From the NCBI GenBank assembly GCA_046328995.1, contig JAXLVN010000003.1, positions 124,001-188,000 of the forward strand: 64,000 nucleotides of DNA, given 5' to 3'. Source of the stretch: JADJXV01 sp046328995 (lineage in GTDB: Bacteria; Bacteroidota; Ignavibacteria; Kapaibacteriales; UBA961). The stretch's first letter is position 1, and every line of letters starts with the position of its first letter. Shown one piece after another: positions 36,370-45,460 of the stretch. A model generated the notes under the pieces. It saw only the letters and a list, made by a program, of their open reading frames with translations. It did no database searches and was not told the origin of the DNA. Both the position numbers and the translations under genes were made by a program.

Positions 36370-36398
36370 TGTGAGGGGAGCCACCAATCATTCCCGTT

Positions 36399-36457
36399 CC
36401 GTCAAGCGTTACACCTGCCGCCAACTATTGACCGAAAAAACACCCGGTGCTCCGGCA
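36399..36457 (+). repeat. Dispersed hairpin-tail repeat, copy l (subfamily B)
   Basis: CCGTCAAGCGTTACACCTG, then CCGCCAACTATTGACC, then AAACACCCGGTGCTCCGG. It follows the order of subfamily B (54311, 56056, 56423) but is the most diverged copy. Confidence 0.55.
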
Positions 36458-36582
36458 ATGGTTGTGTGTGGTCATCCTACTCCAATACTGGAAGTAATGT
36501 AACGAAATCCTGAGCTCTGCTGTCTGTCGAGCAGTAGTAGTATGTTACCCTCTTCATTCATAGTATTTTAAAGGATATCGTT

Positions 36583-37896
36583 ATGAAAAATATAATAGTT
36601 GCACTCTTTTGCTTCTTGATTGGATTCGTTAACGTATATTCCCAACATCCAGATTCTCTGTGGAAGCCGATTGATGAGTTGCCATCGAACCCCGGGGCGA
36701 GATTTGAGGATATGATTTTTTTTGATAAGACTTCAGGATTAGGAATAGACTTATTTGGGCTCGTATTCTGGTCTAAGAATGGCGAGCGGGGGATTACCAC
36801 TGTCTTTAATGATGCCGGTGTGAAGCAGACGGGAACGCGATGTATTGCCTTTCAATCGAGAGAACATGGCTGGATCGGTACATTGGATAGTTTGAATCCG
36901 TTGATGGAAACCATAGATAGTGGCAAAACATGGCATAATGTGACCTTACCCGAACCAAAACCGTCAGGAATTTGCGGCATGTGGGCGCTCAATGACAAGA
37001 TATTATTCGGATGCGGCGCTTTTGACATTGGCTTTGTGACTCATCCGTATGGTCGTGCTGTTTTTGTGAAAACTACGGACGGCGGCAAAAGCTTTACGAC
37101 GAAAGATATGTCGAGCTACGCATTAACTCTTGTCGATTGCTACTTTACGACTCCTGAAAATGGATTGGTAACGGGTTCTGTTGACGGAAAGGATTACAAG
37201 AATGGTCATGCAGTTATATTAGCAACAGATGATGGCGGATTGAGTTGGAAGACAGTCTATAAATCTACGCGGATAGGGGAGCAAGGGTGGAAAATATATT
37301 TTCGGACAGCCACCGAAGGATATGTAGCATTACAATCTCCGATGACTTCCGGCGATAAATATATTGCAAAAACCACCGACGGCGGTAAAACATGGAAGGA
37401 AGTATTTCTTGGAAATGCATCGATGAAAGGCTTTCCGCAGGGAGTGTGTTTTGTTGACGAACAGAACGGCATTGTTGGCGGGTACGGCGACACCGTTTTT
37501 GCTACTTCTAATGGTGGAGTGTCGTGGACAAAGTATGGCTCTAGGGTAATTTACTCTATGAACAGATCACGGAAACTCGATGACACCACAGCATACATTA
37601 TTGCTTCACAAGTTCATTCGTTTAGGAAAAGCCCGGTAACCGGCGTTTCAGAAATTGAGCGGAAATCTCCATTCGTACCATATCCGAACCCTTCAACAGA
37701 AGCAGTCACGATTGCACTGCCATTTGATGGATTATGTTGGGTAAAAATATTTAATAGTAGAGGAAAAGCTATTGATGCGGTCATTGCAGATAATTACGTA
37801 CGAATACCGACCCATCTCCTTCCCAATGGAATGTATGTCGTTGTCATAGAGTCACGCTATGGCATAAAAACCGAGAAATTTATGGTGGAACGATGA
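36583..37896 (+). CDS. T9SS-exported YCF48/BNR-like propeller protein
   Basis: 437 residues. Signal peptide (KNIIVALFCFLIGFVNVYSQ). Propeller-type repeats of the form TTDGGKSF, ATDDGGLSWK and KTTDGGKTWKEV, as in YCF48/HCF136-like and BNR proteins, cover about 40-345. It ends in a type A sorting domain (PYPNPSTEAVTIALPF, LLPNGMYVVVIES). Presumably surface-exposed. Confidence 0.82.
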   Translation: MKNIIVALFCFLIGFVNVYSQHPDSLWKPIDELPSNPGARFEDMIFFDKTSGLGIDLFGLVFWSKNGERGITTVFNDAGVKQTGTRCIAFQSREHGWIGTLDSLNPLMETIDSGKTWHNVTLPEPKPSGICGMWALNDKILFGCGAFDIGFVTHPYGRAVFVKTTDGGKSFTTKDMSSYALTLVDCYFTTPENGLVTGSVDGKDYKNGHAVILATDDGGLSWKTVYKSTRIGEQGWKIYFRTATEGYVALQSPMTSGDKYIAKTTDGGKTWKEVFLGNASMKGFPQGVCFVDEQNGIVGGYGDTVFATSNGGVSWTKYGSRVIYSMNRSRKLDDTTAYIIASQVHSFRKSPVTGVSEIERKSPFVPYPNPSTEAVTIALPFDGLCWVKIFNSRGKAIDAVIADNYVRIPTHLLPNGMYVVVIESRYGIKTEKFMVER

Positions 37897-37920
37897 CCGT
37901 ACGAGGAGAAGCAAGGCACT

Positions 37921-39000
37921 TTACCGTTGTACAAACGCCCATACCAGCGGAAAACTCAGCGACGTCAACCAAAAAAGATACAGCGCAAGCCCTGCATAGA
38001 CTGCCGCAAGAATATCATCGGCAATGACCCAAAATGCGCCACGGCGATTGTTGATGAGGTTGATAGGGAAGGGCTTGAAAATGTCAAAACACCGAAACAG
38101 GATAAATCCAAGCGTCACCCAGAACCAATTGTGTGGGATAGAGGGCACGCACAGCACGAGCCACATGCCAATCACTTCGTCGATGACAATGCAATGCGCG
38201 TCGGCGCCACGCTCCCGCTCGACCTCGCCGATGAGGAAGAGTCCACCAACAAAACACAACGCCGTAAGCCCCAGTAAATACGGAGTACTAATCGGCGTAA
38301 AGACAATCAGCACCGCAGCCATACTTCCAAACGTACCCGGCATTTTCGGCAAAAACCCCACCCCGAAAACCGATACGAAGGTCATACGAAAGACATTCAC
38401 GGCATCATTCCGCCAGAATTGCTGCACAATTGATTTGTTGGTAATGAGGTAGAGGACCGTCGTCCACACGGTGTAGAGGGTGAGCGCGAGCATCATCAGG
38501 TGCGTCGCATCCGATTGCAGGAGCCAACCGAAAAATTCACGGATGTCGGCAGAGAATTCACGGCTTTCCCATAAGGCAAAGAGAAGCAGTAAGTAGGAGA
38601 TAAATATCATTTGGAGGAAAGTCTTGAGTTTTGCCGAACTCGACGTGACAATCGAATTGTCGATAGAGTCGGCATAGACCCGGAGAAGCGTCGTGATGAT
38701 GTCGCGGGCAACGACGATAAGTACCATCCAATACTCAAGATAACCCAGCGAAGCAAAGGCGAAAAATGCCGTTGCCGTGAGCACTTTGTCGGCCAGCGGG
38801 TCGAAAAATGCGCCAAAGGCAGAGACTTGCTTCCAGCGGCGTGCAAAAAATCCGTCGAAGTAGTCCGATACGGCACCGATGATAAACACAAGCACGGCAA
38901 GCCGCACACCGAAGGGATGGTCCGAGCGGAGCAGCACGAAAAATACCGGCGAGAGCAGAACTCGAAGAAAGCTTATGAAATTAGGTAACGTAAAATGCAA
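37921..39000 (-). CDS. Fused phosphatidylglycerophosphate synthase and phosphatidylglycerophosphatase A
   Basis: 359 residues from a TTG at 39000, chosen because it gives MHFTLPNFISFLRVLL, the usual PgsA opening; the frame is open to 39123. The N-terminal half (about 1-195) is a CDP-alcohol phosphatidyltransferase with the full motif: Asp49-Gly50, Ala53-Arg54, Gly63, Asp67, Asp71. The C-terminal half (about 205-359) is PgpA-type, with GVGFLPKMPGTFGSMAAV and the acidic DEVIGMWL (Asp274-Glu275). The two domains would make phosphatidylglycerophosphate and then dephosphorylate it to phosphatidylglycerol in one membrane protein. Divergent from gcdH. Confidence 0.88.
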   Translation of the reverse strand: MHFTLPNFISFLRVLLSPVFFVLLRSDHPFGVRLAVLVFIIGAVSDYFDGFFARRWKQVSAFGAFFDPLADKVLTATAFFAFASLGYLEYWMVLIVVARDIITTLLRVYADSIDNSIVTSSSAKLKTFLQMIFISYLLLLFALWESREFSADIREFFGWLLQSDATHLMMLALTLYTVWTTVLYLITNKSIVQQFWRNDAVNVFRMTFVSVFGVGFLPKMPGTFGSMAAVLIVFTPISTPYLLGLTALCFVGGLFLIGEVERERGADAHCIVIDEVIGMWLVLCVPSIPHNWFWVTLGFILFRCFDIFKPFPINLINNRRGAFWVIADDILAAVYAGLALYLFWLTSLSFPLVWAFVQR

Positions 39001-39098
39001 GGGAATTCCACGATTGAGAAGAACGCTTAAAATGCCGTTCAAAAGTAGTGAATTAAATTGGAAAATTATCTGAATTTCGTGGCGGGGGCGAATTTCCG

Positions 39099-39106
39099 TA
39101 ATTTTG
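39099..39106 (+). promoter_or_regulatory. Candidate -7 element for gcdH
   Basis: TAATTTTG, matching TAnnTTTG, 44 bases before the ATG. The context CCGTAATTTT also occurs before the ABC ATPase at 60579. No good -33 TTTG was seen. Confidence 0.4.
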
Positions 39107-39150
39107 CAGTTCAAACTCAACATCTTTATTTTTTAATCAGGAAAACAGCT

Positions 39151-40314
39151 ATGGCATTTCAACCGGTCGATTACTATAATGTATATGATTTATTAACAGA
39201 AGAAGAGCGTTTGGTCCGCGAAACAGTCGCCGACTTTGTCGATAATGAAGTGCTCCCGGTGATTGAGAAACACTATCAAGCCGGCACCTTCCCCATGGAT
39301 TTGGTCGAAAAAATGGCCGATCTCGGTGTGTTCGGTATCACTCTCCCGCAGGAATACGGATGCGCCGGTATGAATAATGTTTGCTATGGTCTTGCAATGC
39401 AAGAGCTTGAGCGCGGTGACTCCGGTGTCAGAAGCTTCGCCAGCGTGCAGAGTTCGCTCGTGATGTATCCAATCTACACCTATGGCAGCGAGGAAATCCG
39501 CCAAAAATGGCTGCCGAAGCTGGCTTCCGGTAAAGCGATTGGATGTTTTGGACTTACCGAACCCGATTTCGGTTCGAACCCCAGCGGAATGATCACCAAT
39601 GCCAAGAAAATCGACGGTGGATATCTCCTCAATGGCGCAAAAATGTGGATTACCAATGGCAGTTTGGCCGATGTGGCCGTTGTTTGGGCGAAGCTCGACG
39701 GCGATATCTGCGGTTTCCTGGTCGAAAAAGGCATGAAAGGTTTCAGCGCTCCCGAGATGAAAGGCAAGCATTCGCTCCGCGCCTCGGTTACGAGCGAATT
39801 AATCTTCCAGGATGTGGAAATTCCCGAAGGAAACAAGCTCAATATTCGTGGATTAAAAGGTCCGCTTTCCTGCCTAACTCAAGCACGGTACGGTATTTCC
39901 TGGGGCGCGATTGGCGCGGCGATCGGCGTTTATGATTCATCGCTCAATTATGCCAAGTCACGGATTCAATTCGACCGTCCGATTGCGGGCTTCCAATTAG
40001 TGCAGGAAAAGCTTGTCTGGATGCTGAGTGAAATTACCAAAGGACAATTACTTTGCTATCAATTAGGTCGTCTGAAAGATGCGGGGAAAATGAACCCGAA
40101 TCAAGTGTCGCTTGCTAAAAGAAATAATGTCGATATTGCGATTCAGGCAGCCCGCATTGCCCGCGATATTCACGGCGCTAATGGAATTTTAGATGAGTAC
40201 CCAATCATGCGTCACGCAGCAAATCTTGAATCAGTAAGAACATACGAAGGCACGCACGATATCCATACGCTCATTTTAGGCGCCGATATTACCGGTATTC
40301 AGGCATTTAAATAA
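39151..40314 (+). CDS. gcdH: Glutaryl-CoA dehydrogenase-type acyl-CoA dehydrogenase
   Basis: 387-388 residues from ATG 39151; a longer upstream frame exists but is atypical. FAD acyl-CoA dehydrogenase with FGLTEPDFGSNPSGM and KMWITNGSLADV. The GCDH-type C terminus is EYPIMRHAANLESVRTYEGT then HDIHTLILG, with catalytic base Glu367 as in glutaryl-CoA dehydrogenases. The predicted reaction is oxidative decarboxylation of glutaryl-CoA to crotonyl-CoA in lysine/tryptophan breakdown. A non-decarboxylating relative cannot be excluded. A terminator separates it from the carboxyltransferase gene. Confidence 0.88.
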   Translation: MAFQPVDYYNVYDLLTEEERLVRETVADFVDNEVLPVIEKHYQAGTFPMDLVEKMADLGVFGITLPQEYGCAGMNNVCYGLAMQELERGDSGVRSFASVQSSLVMYPIYTYGSEEIRQKWLPKLASGKAIGCFGLTEPDFGSNPSGMITNAKKIDGGYLLNGAKMWITNGSLADVAVVWAKLDGDICGFLVEKGMKGFSAPEMKGKHSLRASVTSELIFQDVEIPEGNKLNIRGLKGPLSCLTQARYGISWGAIGAAIGVYDSSLNYAKSRIQFDRPIAGFQLVQEKLVWMLSEITKGQLLCYQLGRLKDAGKMNPNQVSLAKRNNVDIAIQAARIARDIHGANGILDEYPIMRHAANLESVRTYEGTHDIHTLILGADITGIQAFK

Positions 40315-40328
40315 CTACGAACCATCCC

Positions 40329-40365
40329 CGGGGAAACTGCACAGCGCGGTTTCCCCGTTTTTTTT
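40329..40365 (+). terminator. Rho-independent terminator after gcdH
   Basis: A 9-bp stem CGGGGAAAC/GTTTCCCCG with an 11-base loop and eight T. Confidence 0.9.
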
Positions 40366-40396
40366 GAAGTAATCATCATTAGCATAGTACAATCTC

Positions 40397-42061
40397 ATGG
40401 CAAAAACAATCGGCAAGCCAATTCCAAGCGATCTTAACAGTGATAAAAATCGTGATGTGAACACCGAAGCGCTGCGTGTCATCACCGCCAAAGGTGAGAA
40501 AATCAAGCTCGGCGGCGGGAAATCATCGATCGAAAAGCACAAAGCAAAGGGCAAGCTCACGGCGCGTGAACGTATTGCGCTGCTGACTGACGAAGGCGCT
40601 GATTTCTTAGAAATCGGACTCTTTACGGCGTATGATATGTACAAAGAGCAGGGCGGCGCGCCGAGCGCGGGTGTCGTGTGCGGGATTGGAATCATCCACG
40701 GCCGTGAATGCGTGATTGTCGCCAATGACGCGACGGTGAAGGCCGGCGCGTGGTTCCCAATGACCGCCAAGAAAAACATGCGGGCGCAGGAAATAGCGAT
40801 CGAAAATAGACTTCCGGTGATTTACCTCGTCGATTCCGCCGGCGTATTCCTCCCGATGCAGGATGAAATTTTCCCGGATAAAGAGCATTTCGGGCGTCAA
40901 TTCCGCAATAACGCAGTTCTGTCGGCGATGGGCGTGCCACAGATTGCAGCGATTATGGGACCCTGCGTGGCAGGCGGCGCGTATTTGCCGATTATGAGCG
41001 ACGAGGCGATTATTGTTGAGGGAACGGGGAGTGTATTTCTCGCAGGTCCGGCATTAGTCGAGGCGGCGATAGGTGAAAAAACGGGGATTGAGCCGCTCGG
41101 AGGCGCCGACATGCACGCGTCGATTTCGGGGGTAATTGATTATAAAGTAAAGGATGATGATGAGGCAATCGCGGTCATACGGTCGCTTGTCGAGAAATTC
41201 TCACCCACGAAGGGTCAGAAGAATATTTTTGATAGAAGTGAACCGAAAGCGCCGCTTTTTCCGATGGACGATATCTTCTCCATTTTACCGGCAGATCGCG
41301 CAAAGCCTTATAATGTCTATGAATTACTCGCGCGCATTCTCGACAATTCCGAACTCGATGAATACAAAGCCGATTATGGCAAGACAATTATCTGCGGCAC
41401 GGCGCGCATTGACGGCTGGGCGGTGGGAATTGTCGCCAACAACCGTGAAATCGTGCGTTCGGGCAAGGGCGAGATGCAAATCGGCGGCGTGATTTACTCC
41501 GAAAGTGCCGATAAAGCTGCGCGGTTTATTATGAATTGCAATCAACGTGGGATCCCGCTGGTGTTTTTTCAGGATGTGACCGGCTTCATGGTAGGCACCC
41601 GCGCCGAACAAGGCGGTATCATCAAAGACGGCGCTAAAATGGTGAATGCGGTGGCCAATTCGGTCGTTCCCAAGTTTACATTTATCGTTGGAAACAGTTA
41701 TGGCGCAGGGAATTACGCCATGTGTGGCAAGGCGTATGACCCGCGCTTGATTTTTGCTTATCCGTCGGCGCAGATTGCGGTGATGAGTGGCGGTTCGGCA
41801 TCGAAAACATTGCTGACGATCAAGCTTGCGTCGCTGGAAAAGGAGGGCAAGAAGCTGACCGAACAGGAACAGCAGGAGCTCTTGAAGGAGATTCAGGATA
41901 GGTATAATGATCAGACGTCTCCGCTCTATGCGGCATCGCGTCTGTGGGTGGATGGGATTGTCTCGCCGCTCGAGACGCGGAAGATAATTTCCCGTGGTAT
42001 AGCGATGGCTGCGCACAATGACCAAACGCCGGAATGGAAATCAGGCGTTTTGCAAGTATAA
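40397..42061 (+). CDS. Acyl-CoA carboxylase carboxyltransferase (beta) subunit, methylcrotonyl-CoA-like
   Basis: 554 residues. Two crotonase-like halves of a biotin-dependent carboxyltransferase: KGKLTARERIALL, VANDATVKAGAW, YLVDSAGVFLPMQDEIFPD and GAYLPIMSDEAII in the first; FFQDVTGFMVGTRAEQGGII and GNSYGAGNYAMCG in the second. The FLPMQDE and GGADMHASISGVID segments resemble methylcrotonoyl-CoA carboxylase beta more than propionyl-CoA carboxylase. No biotin carboxylase/BCCP subunit is in the window, so it must be encoded elsewhere. Confidence 0.85.
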   Translation: MAKTIGKPIPSDLNSDKNRDVNTEALRVITAKGEKIKLGGGKSSIEKHKAKGKLTARERIALLTDEGADFLEIGLFTAYDMYKEQGGAPSAGVVCGIGIIHGRECVIVANDATVKAGAWFPMTAKKNMRAQEIAIENRLPVIYLVDSAGVFLPMQDEIFPDKEHFGRQFRNNAVLSAMGVPQIAAIMGPCVAGGAYLPIMSDEAIIVEGTGSVFLAGPALVEAAIGEKTGIEPLGGADMHASISGVIDYKVKDDDEAIAVIRSLVEKFSPTKGQKNIFDRSEPKAPLFPMDDIFSILPADRAKPYNVYELLARILDNSELDEYKADYGKTIICGTARIDGWAVGIVANNREIVRSGKGEMQIGGVIYSESADKAARFIMNCNQRGIPLVFFQDVTGFMVGTRAEQGGIIKDGAKMVNAVANSVVPKFTFIVGNSYGAGNYAMCGKAYDPRLIFAYPSAQIAVMSGGSASKTLLTIKLASLEKEGKKLTEQEQQELLKEIQDRYNDQTSPLYAASRLWVDGIVSPLETRKIISRGIAMAAHNDQTPEWKSGVLQV

Positions 42062-42096
42062 AACCTGACTTAACAAAATTTCTTTTGCTGATAGCT

Positions 42097-42104
42097 TATC
42101 TTTG
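42097..42104 (+). promoter_or_regulatory. Candidate -7 element for the peptide transporter operon
   Basis: TATCTTTG, matching TAnnTTTG, 53 bases before the substrate-binding protein ATG. No convincing -33 element. Confidence 0.4.
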
Positions 42105-42157
42105 TAGTAAATTCACGTTCAAATTAATTGTTTCAATCACATTCCTGGAGATATTCC

Positions 42158-44113
42158 ATGAAACTAAAGGTTCTCTCTACTCTTCTCTTATCTGCCTTTT
42201 TGATTATCCTCCTCTCCGGTTGCGGTAAGAAAGCGCAAGATCCGACTGCCGACAAAACCGGTCCATCCTATAATACGAAGCTTTGGAAAAAATTTGACAA
42301 CATTCCTCCCGGAGCAGACCCGAGTGTGGCTGATACACTCGGCGGTACTGGATTTGAGAAAGTAGCAGAGAAAATGGGTTTCGTGACCTATACTCCTAAA
42401 GAAGACGAACTCAAGTATTTTGGCGATCCGCGTGCTACCAAGGGCGGAAAAATTACGACTATCATCAGTCGTTTTCCGTTCAATTTTCTTCCTTTCGGAC
42501 GTAATTCACACTTAACTGAAAATTCAATTATCAGTGCATTTGTCTATGAGACTCTCCTTGGGGCGCACCCAATTACCCGTGACTATGTGCCGGGTCTGGC
42601 AACGCATTGGAAAATTTCTGACGACAAGCTGACCTTTACGTTCCGCATTGACCCTCGGGCAAGATTCTCCGACGGTATGCCGCTGACTGCCAACGATGTG
42701 GTTGCGACCTGGAAACTGATGATGGACGAAACGATTTTAGACCCATCGCAACAGCTTACATTCGGGAAGTTTGAAGAGCCGAAAGCTATCAGTAAGTATA
42801 TATTACAAGTAAAATGTAAGGAGCTTAACTTCCGGAATTTACTGTATTTTTCAGGTATTTCAATTCTTCCGGCTCATGTGATCGGAAAAATGACGGGTAC
42901 CGAATTTATCGATAAATGTCAGTTCTCGATGCCTCCTGGTTCAGGACCATACATCCTGCTTGATAATGACATCAAAAAAGGTCAGCAATACTCCCTCACC
43001 CGTCGTGATGATTATTGGGGAAAAAATGATCCGATGATTAAGAATACTGCAAATTTTGATAAAATCCAATTTGACGTCGTCGAAGACCAAACGAACCTTG
43101 AATACGAAAAATTCAAAAAAGGTGATCAGGACTTCTTTTTGTTCAATTCACTTACGACCGAAAAATGGTTGAAAGATAAATACGATGCTGTTGATAAAGG
43201 ATGGATCCAAAAGCGTCGTGTCTTCTGCGACTCACCATTCGGTAATGCCGGACCAACCTTCAATATGCGTAAGCCGCCGTTCGATGATATCCGCGTTCGG
43301 AAAGCATTTGCTCATTTATTCAATCGTGAGTCGATGATCAAAAACCTCTTATTTGATGAATATTTACCGACAGATTCTCATCATGATAACTCTGTATATG
43401 AGAGTCCGGAAAGTCCGATTGTTCGCTACAATCCTGAGCTTGCAGCAAGCTTATTAAAAGAAGCCGGCTGGACAACCAAGAATTCCGATGGAATTCTCAT
43501 GAAAAACGGCAAACCATTTAAGTTGGAATTCGGTATTCCTAAACAAGTTGAGAAATTTGTACTGATTTATCAAAAAGACTTACGCACAGCGGGAATTGAC
43601 CTGCAGCTTAAAGTACAGGACGGCAATACGCTCTTCAAAAATGCGATGGCTCGTAACTTTACCATCTGGTGGCAAAGCTGGACAGGATTGTTAACTCCGA
43701 ATCCTGAAACATCGTATTTATCGACACTTGCCGATAAAGAGGACAACAACAACATCCCCGGATATAAAATTCCACGGGTTGACGAACTTTGCCGCATGTA
43801 CGACACGACATTTTCGCGCAAGGAGCAAATCAAAATCATTCAGGAAATTGATAAGATTATTGGTGAAACCTATGCTGATGCGCTCACATGGTATCCAAAA
43901 GGAATCAGAATAGCTTATTGGAACAAATTCGGAATGCCGGAGACGGTGCTCGGTCGCAATACCCAGCTTGGATATCTTGATCTTACAATTTTTGGCACAT
44001 GGTGGTATGATGCCGAAAAAGCAAAAGCACTGGAAGAAGCCAAAAAATCGGGCGGTTCACTTCCGATAGGTAAGGAAACAGTCGATTATTGGAAGAATTT
44101 TAAAGACAAATAA
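42158..44113 (+). CDS. Peptide ABC transporter substrate-binding lipoprotein (SBP family 5)
   Basis: 651 residues from ATG 42158, with CTGGAG about ten bases upstream. Lipoprotein signal (LIILLSGC, Cys22). Family 5 features: LTENSIISAFVYETLL, GLATHWKISDDKLTF and FTFRIDPRARFSDGMPLTA, with a YejA-like flavour in KYFGDPRATKGGKI. It should bind oligopeptides or similar compounds and deliver them to the permease. A terminator-like hairpin follows before the permease genes, which fits higher expression of the binding protein. Confidence 0.9.
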   Translation: MKLKVLSTLLLSAFLIILLSGCGKKAQDPTADKTGPSYNTKLWKKFDNIPPGADPSVADTLGGTGFEKVAEKMGFVTYTPKEDELKYFGDPRATKGGKITTIISRFPFNFLPFGRNSHLTENSIISAFVYETLLGAHPITRDYVPGLATHWKISDDKLTFTFRIDPRARFSDGMPLTANDVVATWKLMMDETILDPSQQLTFGKFEEPKAISKYILQVKCKELNFRNLLYFSGISILPAHVIGKMTGTEFIDKCQFSMPPGSGPYILLDNDIKKGQQYSLTRRDDYWGKNDPMIKNTANFDKIQFDVVEDQTNLEYEKFKKGDQDFFLFNSLTTEKWLKDKYDAVDKGWIQKRRVFCDSPFGNAGPTFNMRKPPFDDIRVRKAFAHLFNRESMIKNLLFDEYLPTDSHHDNSVYESPESPIVRYNPELAASLLKEAGWTTKNSDGILMKNGKPFKLEFGIPKQVEKFVLIYQKDLRTAGIDLQLKVQDGNTLFKNAMARNFTIWWQSWTGLLTPNPETSYLSTLADKEDNNNIPGYKIPRVDELCRMYDTTFSRKEQIKIIQEIDKIIGETYADALTWYPKGIRIAYWNKFGMPETVLGRNTQLGYLDLTIFGTWWYDAEKAKALEEAKKSGGSLPIGKETVDYWKNFKDK

Positions 44114-44123
44114 GATTGTTACT

Positions 44124-44163
44124 ACGGGCAATATCTCTCTGCGGGATATTGCCCGTTTTTTTT
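44124..44163 (+). terminator. Intercistronic terminator-like hairpin
   Basis: A 12-bp stem ACGGGCAATATC/GATATTGCCCGT with a 9-base loop and eight T, lying between the binding protein and the permease genes. It probably gives partial termination. Confidence 0.85.
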
Positions 44164-44196
44164 CTACAATGAGTTTATTCACGAATTACTACAACA

Positions 44197-45429
44197 ATGG
44201 CAGTATATATTTTACGACGTTTACTCCTTGCTATTCCAACGTTTATCGGGTGTACGTTGGTAGTGTTTATGATTGTGCAGCTCGCTCCCGGAGGTCCGCT
44301 TGAGGATGAAATCCGCGCCCTGAAAATGGGTGGTGGTGGTGAAGGAGGCGCAATTTCACAACAGGCCGGCAGTGTGACCGCTTTACCGAAAGAGGCGATG
44401 GATAATCTCAAGGAATACTATGGCTTTGACGAGCCGCTTTTGCTCCGTTATCCTATATGGCTAGGTCTTTATCCCCGTAAAGTAGATAGATTTACAGTGG
44501 AAGTGGATGTACCACGTAATATTGGGGATGGTAAATCTGTTATCGTTCGGAAAAATGGGTCAAGTTATATAGTAGTTGATGGAGCGAATCCTTCCGTTCA
44601 GCTTGAAGGCTGGAAAATTCGTGAAAAAGAAGAACATAAACTTCAGATTTATAAAGAAGTATTTAGTGGGGTTTTTACCCTTAATTTTGGGAAGTCTCAT
44701 AAATACAATGAACCCGTCCTGAGTCTGATCCAAAGCCGCCTGCCTGTCTCCATTCAATTTGGTATTATTTCAATCATTCTTACCTATACATTTTGTGTGT
44801 ATTTGGGAATTCAGAAAGCGATACGCCACGGCTCTCCTTTTGATTTTGTATCGAGTGCGATAGTGTTTGTCGGGTATTCGATTCCGGGCTGGGCACTGGG
44901 TGCCGTGATGCTCGTAGTACTCGGTGGCGGCACAGGAATTGGATTGTTTCCACTTGGTGGATTCCAATCGCAAGACTATGAGCAGCTTACCCTTTTGTCG
45001 AAAATTGGTGATAGAGCATATTACTTTGTTCTGCCGACCATTGCATTCTGTATCGGTTCGTTTGCGACAATTACCATGCTTATGAAAAACTCCTTGCTCG
45101 ACAACTTAAGTCAGGATTATATCCGCACGGCTTTTGCCAAAGGACTCAAAGAAAAACGGGTGATTTGGGTGCATGCCATGCGGAATTCGGTGATACCGGT
45201 AGCTGCTAATTTTGGGCATATTATCGGGATTTTCCTTGCCGGCTCGTATGTCATTGAGCGAGTATTTAATATACAGGGCATAGGGAAATTATCGTTTGAA
45301 GCAGTGTTGTCGCGTGATTATACGATTCTCTTTACCTTTACAGTAATTACGACGTCGTTGAGTCTGCTCGGCTCATTAATCTCGGATGTTATTCTCGCAA
45401 CAGTCGATCCGCGAATTCGATTTAAGTAG
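44197..45429 (+). CDS. Peptide ABC transporter permease, DppB/OppB type
   Basis: 410 residues, longer than the usual about 310-340. Six membrane helices, with the N-terminal YILRRLLLAIPTFIGCTLVV and the DppB-like LAPGGPLEDE. The BPD_transp_1 EAA loop is RTAFAKGLKEKRVIWVHAMR. The extra length is an insertion of about 65 mostly polar residues (about 92-155) between the YPIWLG segment and FTLNFGKS. First of the permease pair. Confidence 0.9.
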   Translation: MAVYILRRLLLAIPTFIGCTLVVFMIVQLAPGGPLEDEIRALKMGGGGEGGAISQQAGSVTALPKEAMDNLKEYYGFDEPLLLRYPIWLGLYPRKVDRFTVEVDVPRNIGDGKSVIVRKNGSSYIVVDGANPSVQLEGWKIREKEEHKLQIYKEVFSGVFTLNFGKSHKYNEPVLSLIQSRLPVSIQFGIISIILTYTFCVYLGIQKAIRHGSPFDFVSSAIVFVGYSIPGWALGAVMLVVLGGGTGIGLFPLGGFQSQDYEQLTLLSKIGDRAYYFVLPTIAFCIGSFATITMLMKNSLLDNLSQDYIRTAFAKGLKEKRVIWVHAMRNSVIPVAANFGHIIGIFLAGSYVIERVFNIQGIGKLSFEAVLSRDYTILFTFTVITTSLSLLGSLISDVILATVDPRIRFK

Positions 45430-45460
45430 TTATTATTGAAAAATTTACTCTGAAAAATCT

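Larger units (their letters stand above)
36138..36582. other. Intergenic region carrying one copy each of two dispersed repeats
   Basis: 445 bases between divergently transcribed T9SS genes. It contains repeat family 2 (36328-36369) and hairpin-tail repeat copy l (36399-36457). ATCGATAA-like inverted stretches near 36210-36245 are too weak to call. Confidence 0.6.
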
